Positions 63,451 through 64,000 of a stretch of DNA of 64,000 nt are shown piece by piece. The notes beneath the pieces are model-generated. The model saw only the letters and a program-made list of their open reading frames with translations. It did no database searches and was not told where the DNA came from. This DNA comes from Pontibaca methylaminivorans (lineage in GTDB: Bacteria; Pseudomonadota; Alphaproteobacteria; Rhodobacterales; Rhodobacteraceae). The stretch spans positions 434,001-498,000 of the forward strand of contig NZ_FTPS01000001.1 in assembly GCF_900156525.1 (NCBI RefSeq), given 5' to 3'. A program made the position numbers and the translations under genes. Each line of letters begins with the position of its first letter. Positions within the stretch are counted from its first letter, which is position 1.

Positions 63451-64000
63451 TCAGTTCGAGGCGTGCTGGGTGGCGGCCGCAGCCGCGTTCAGCGCAGTTT
63501 CGTGATTGGCGACCAAAGCGGCGGTGCTCGTGCCGATGATGTCGATGACCAGCGACGGATAGATCCCGAGCACGAGCGTCACCACCACCAGCGGCGCAAA
63601 GATCAGCCGTTCGCGGGCCGACAGGTCGCGGATGGTCTTGAGCCCTTCCTTGACCAGATCGCCGAAGACGACGCCCCGATACAGCACCAGCGCATATCCC
63701 GCGCTGAAGATGACGCCGCTGATCCCGAAGAAGGCCACCCAGGTGTTGACCTGGAACGCGCCGGCCATGGTCAGGAACTCGCCGACGAAACCGCTCGTCC
63801 CCGGCAGGCCGAGGTTGGCCATGGTGAACAGCATGAACACCAGCGCAAAGGCGGGCATGCGGATCGCGAGCCCGCCATAGGCGGCGATTTCGCGCGTATG
63901 CATGCGGTCGTAAAGCACGCCGACGATCAGGAACAGCGCCGCCGAGATGAAGCCGTGGCTCAGCATCTGGAACATGGCCCCGTCGATCCCCTGCTGGTTG
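63451..64000 (-). CDS. nuoM: NADH-quinone oxidoreductase subunit M (5' part outside window)
   Basis: C-terminal 182 residues of the complex I proton-pumping subunit; the frame continues past base 64000 with [16 protein letters not shown], a conserved NuoM stretch. Further motifs are [18 protein letters not shown] and [15 protein letters not shown]. The tail ends TQHASN. An ATG at 63975 is internal to the protein, not the true start. Confidence 0.95.
   Translation of the reverse strand, partial: NQQGIDGAMFQMLSHGFISAALFLIVGVLYDRMHTREIAAYGGLAIRMPAFALVFMLFTMANLGLPGTSGFVGEFLTMAGAFQVNTWVAFFGISGVIFSAGYALVLYRGVVFGDLVKEGLKTIRDLSARERLIFAPLVVVTLVLGIYPSLVIDIIGTSTAALVANHETALNAAAAATQHASN

Noticed and set aside
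61536-63539. Long plus-strand open frame opposite nuoN and birA
   Set aside because: No domain; nuoN and birA on the minus strand are unambiguous.

Overview
This 64 kb window is a GC-rich, densely coded piece of an alphaproteobacterial chromosome, most likely from the order Rhodobacterales (Rhodobacteraceae/Paracoccaceae). Support comes from gene order and gene content: argS-SPOR-nagZ-scpA-scpB, pyrC-pyrE-dnaB, radA-cvpA-purF, tatA-tatB-tatC, surE-pcm-nlpD, and the nuoM-nuoN-birA-coaX-rnj block. It is also supported by the sulfite-assimilation operon cobA-DUF2849-cysI-cysH-DUF934-fpr and by a Hint-domain protein of a type I associate with this group. Genus and species cannot be read from the window. 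I see no rRNA, CRISPR array, insertion sequence or prophage; one tRNA (Leu, anticodon CAA) is present. Almost everything is housekeeping, and no non-coding gap exceeds 300 bases.

Layout. 1-5.2 kb: an amino-alcohol type catabolic operon (EutH-like permease, covalent-flavin methylamine-type dehydrogenase, choline/ethanolamine kinase-like enzyme) divergent from a DeoR regulator. 5.4-8.2 kb: tRNA-Leu, a DedA-like protein, DsbB, a sulfotransferase-like protein and a small basic protein. 8.2-16.8 kb (minus strand): chromosome segregation and cell wall (scpB, scpA, nagZ, SPOR), argS, a Na+/H+ antiporter and a dGTPase. 16.9-26.1 kb: Fe-S carrier ErpA, an unknown protein, exonuclease III, Lon, Tgt, SufT, a SatD-like/DUF3307 pair and a second A-type Fe-S carrier. 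26.1-32.4 kb: tpiA, an Lrp regulator and the reductive sulfur-assimilation operon. 32.4-36.2 kb: two very acidic surface-type proteins flanking infC. 36.3-46.0 kb: pyrimidine synthesis, replication, lipid transport (MlaE/MlaF), repair (RadA), CvpA, PurF and an SDR. 46.2-51.4 kb: surE-pcm-nlpD convergent with ATPase-tatC-tatB-tatA. 51.6-58.6 kb: a WYL-type regulator, an SDR, a Hint-domain protein, PrfC, a glycosyltransferase and a DEAD-box helicase. 58.7-64 kb: RNase J, pantothenate kinase III, biotin ligase and complex I subunits NuoN and NuoM (cut by the window edge).

Most operons are tightly packed with ATGA or GTGA stop/start overlaps, which suggests translational coupling. The most unusual sequence signals are four. 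A perfect 71-bp tandem duplication covers the start of the DUF3307 gene and creates a 24-codon leader whose stop overlaps the real start. infC appears to start at AUA behind a strong Shine-Dalgarno. A hairpin-plus-conserved-tail element occurs twice, each time just downstream of a gene. Short palindromes or tandem repeats sit upstream of the Fe-S genes. I did not find a clearly new multi-gene defence or metabolic system; the best candidates for under-described systems are the SatD-like/DUF3307 pair and the EutH/kinase/dehydrogenase operon.
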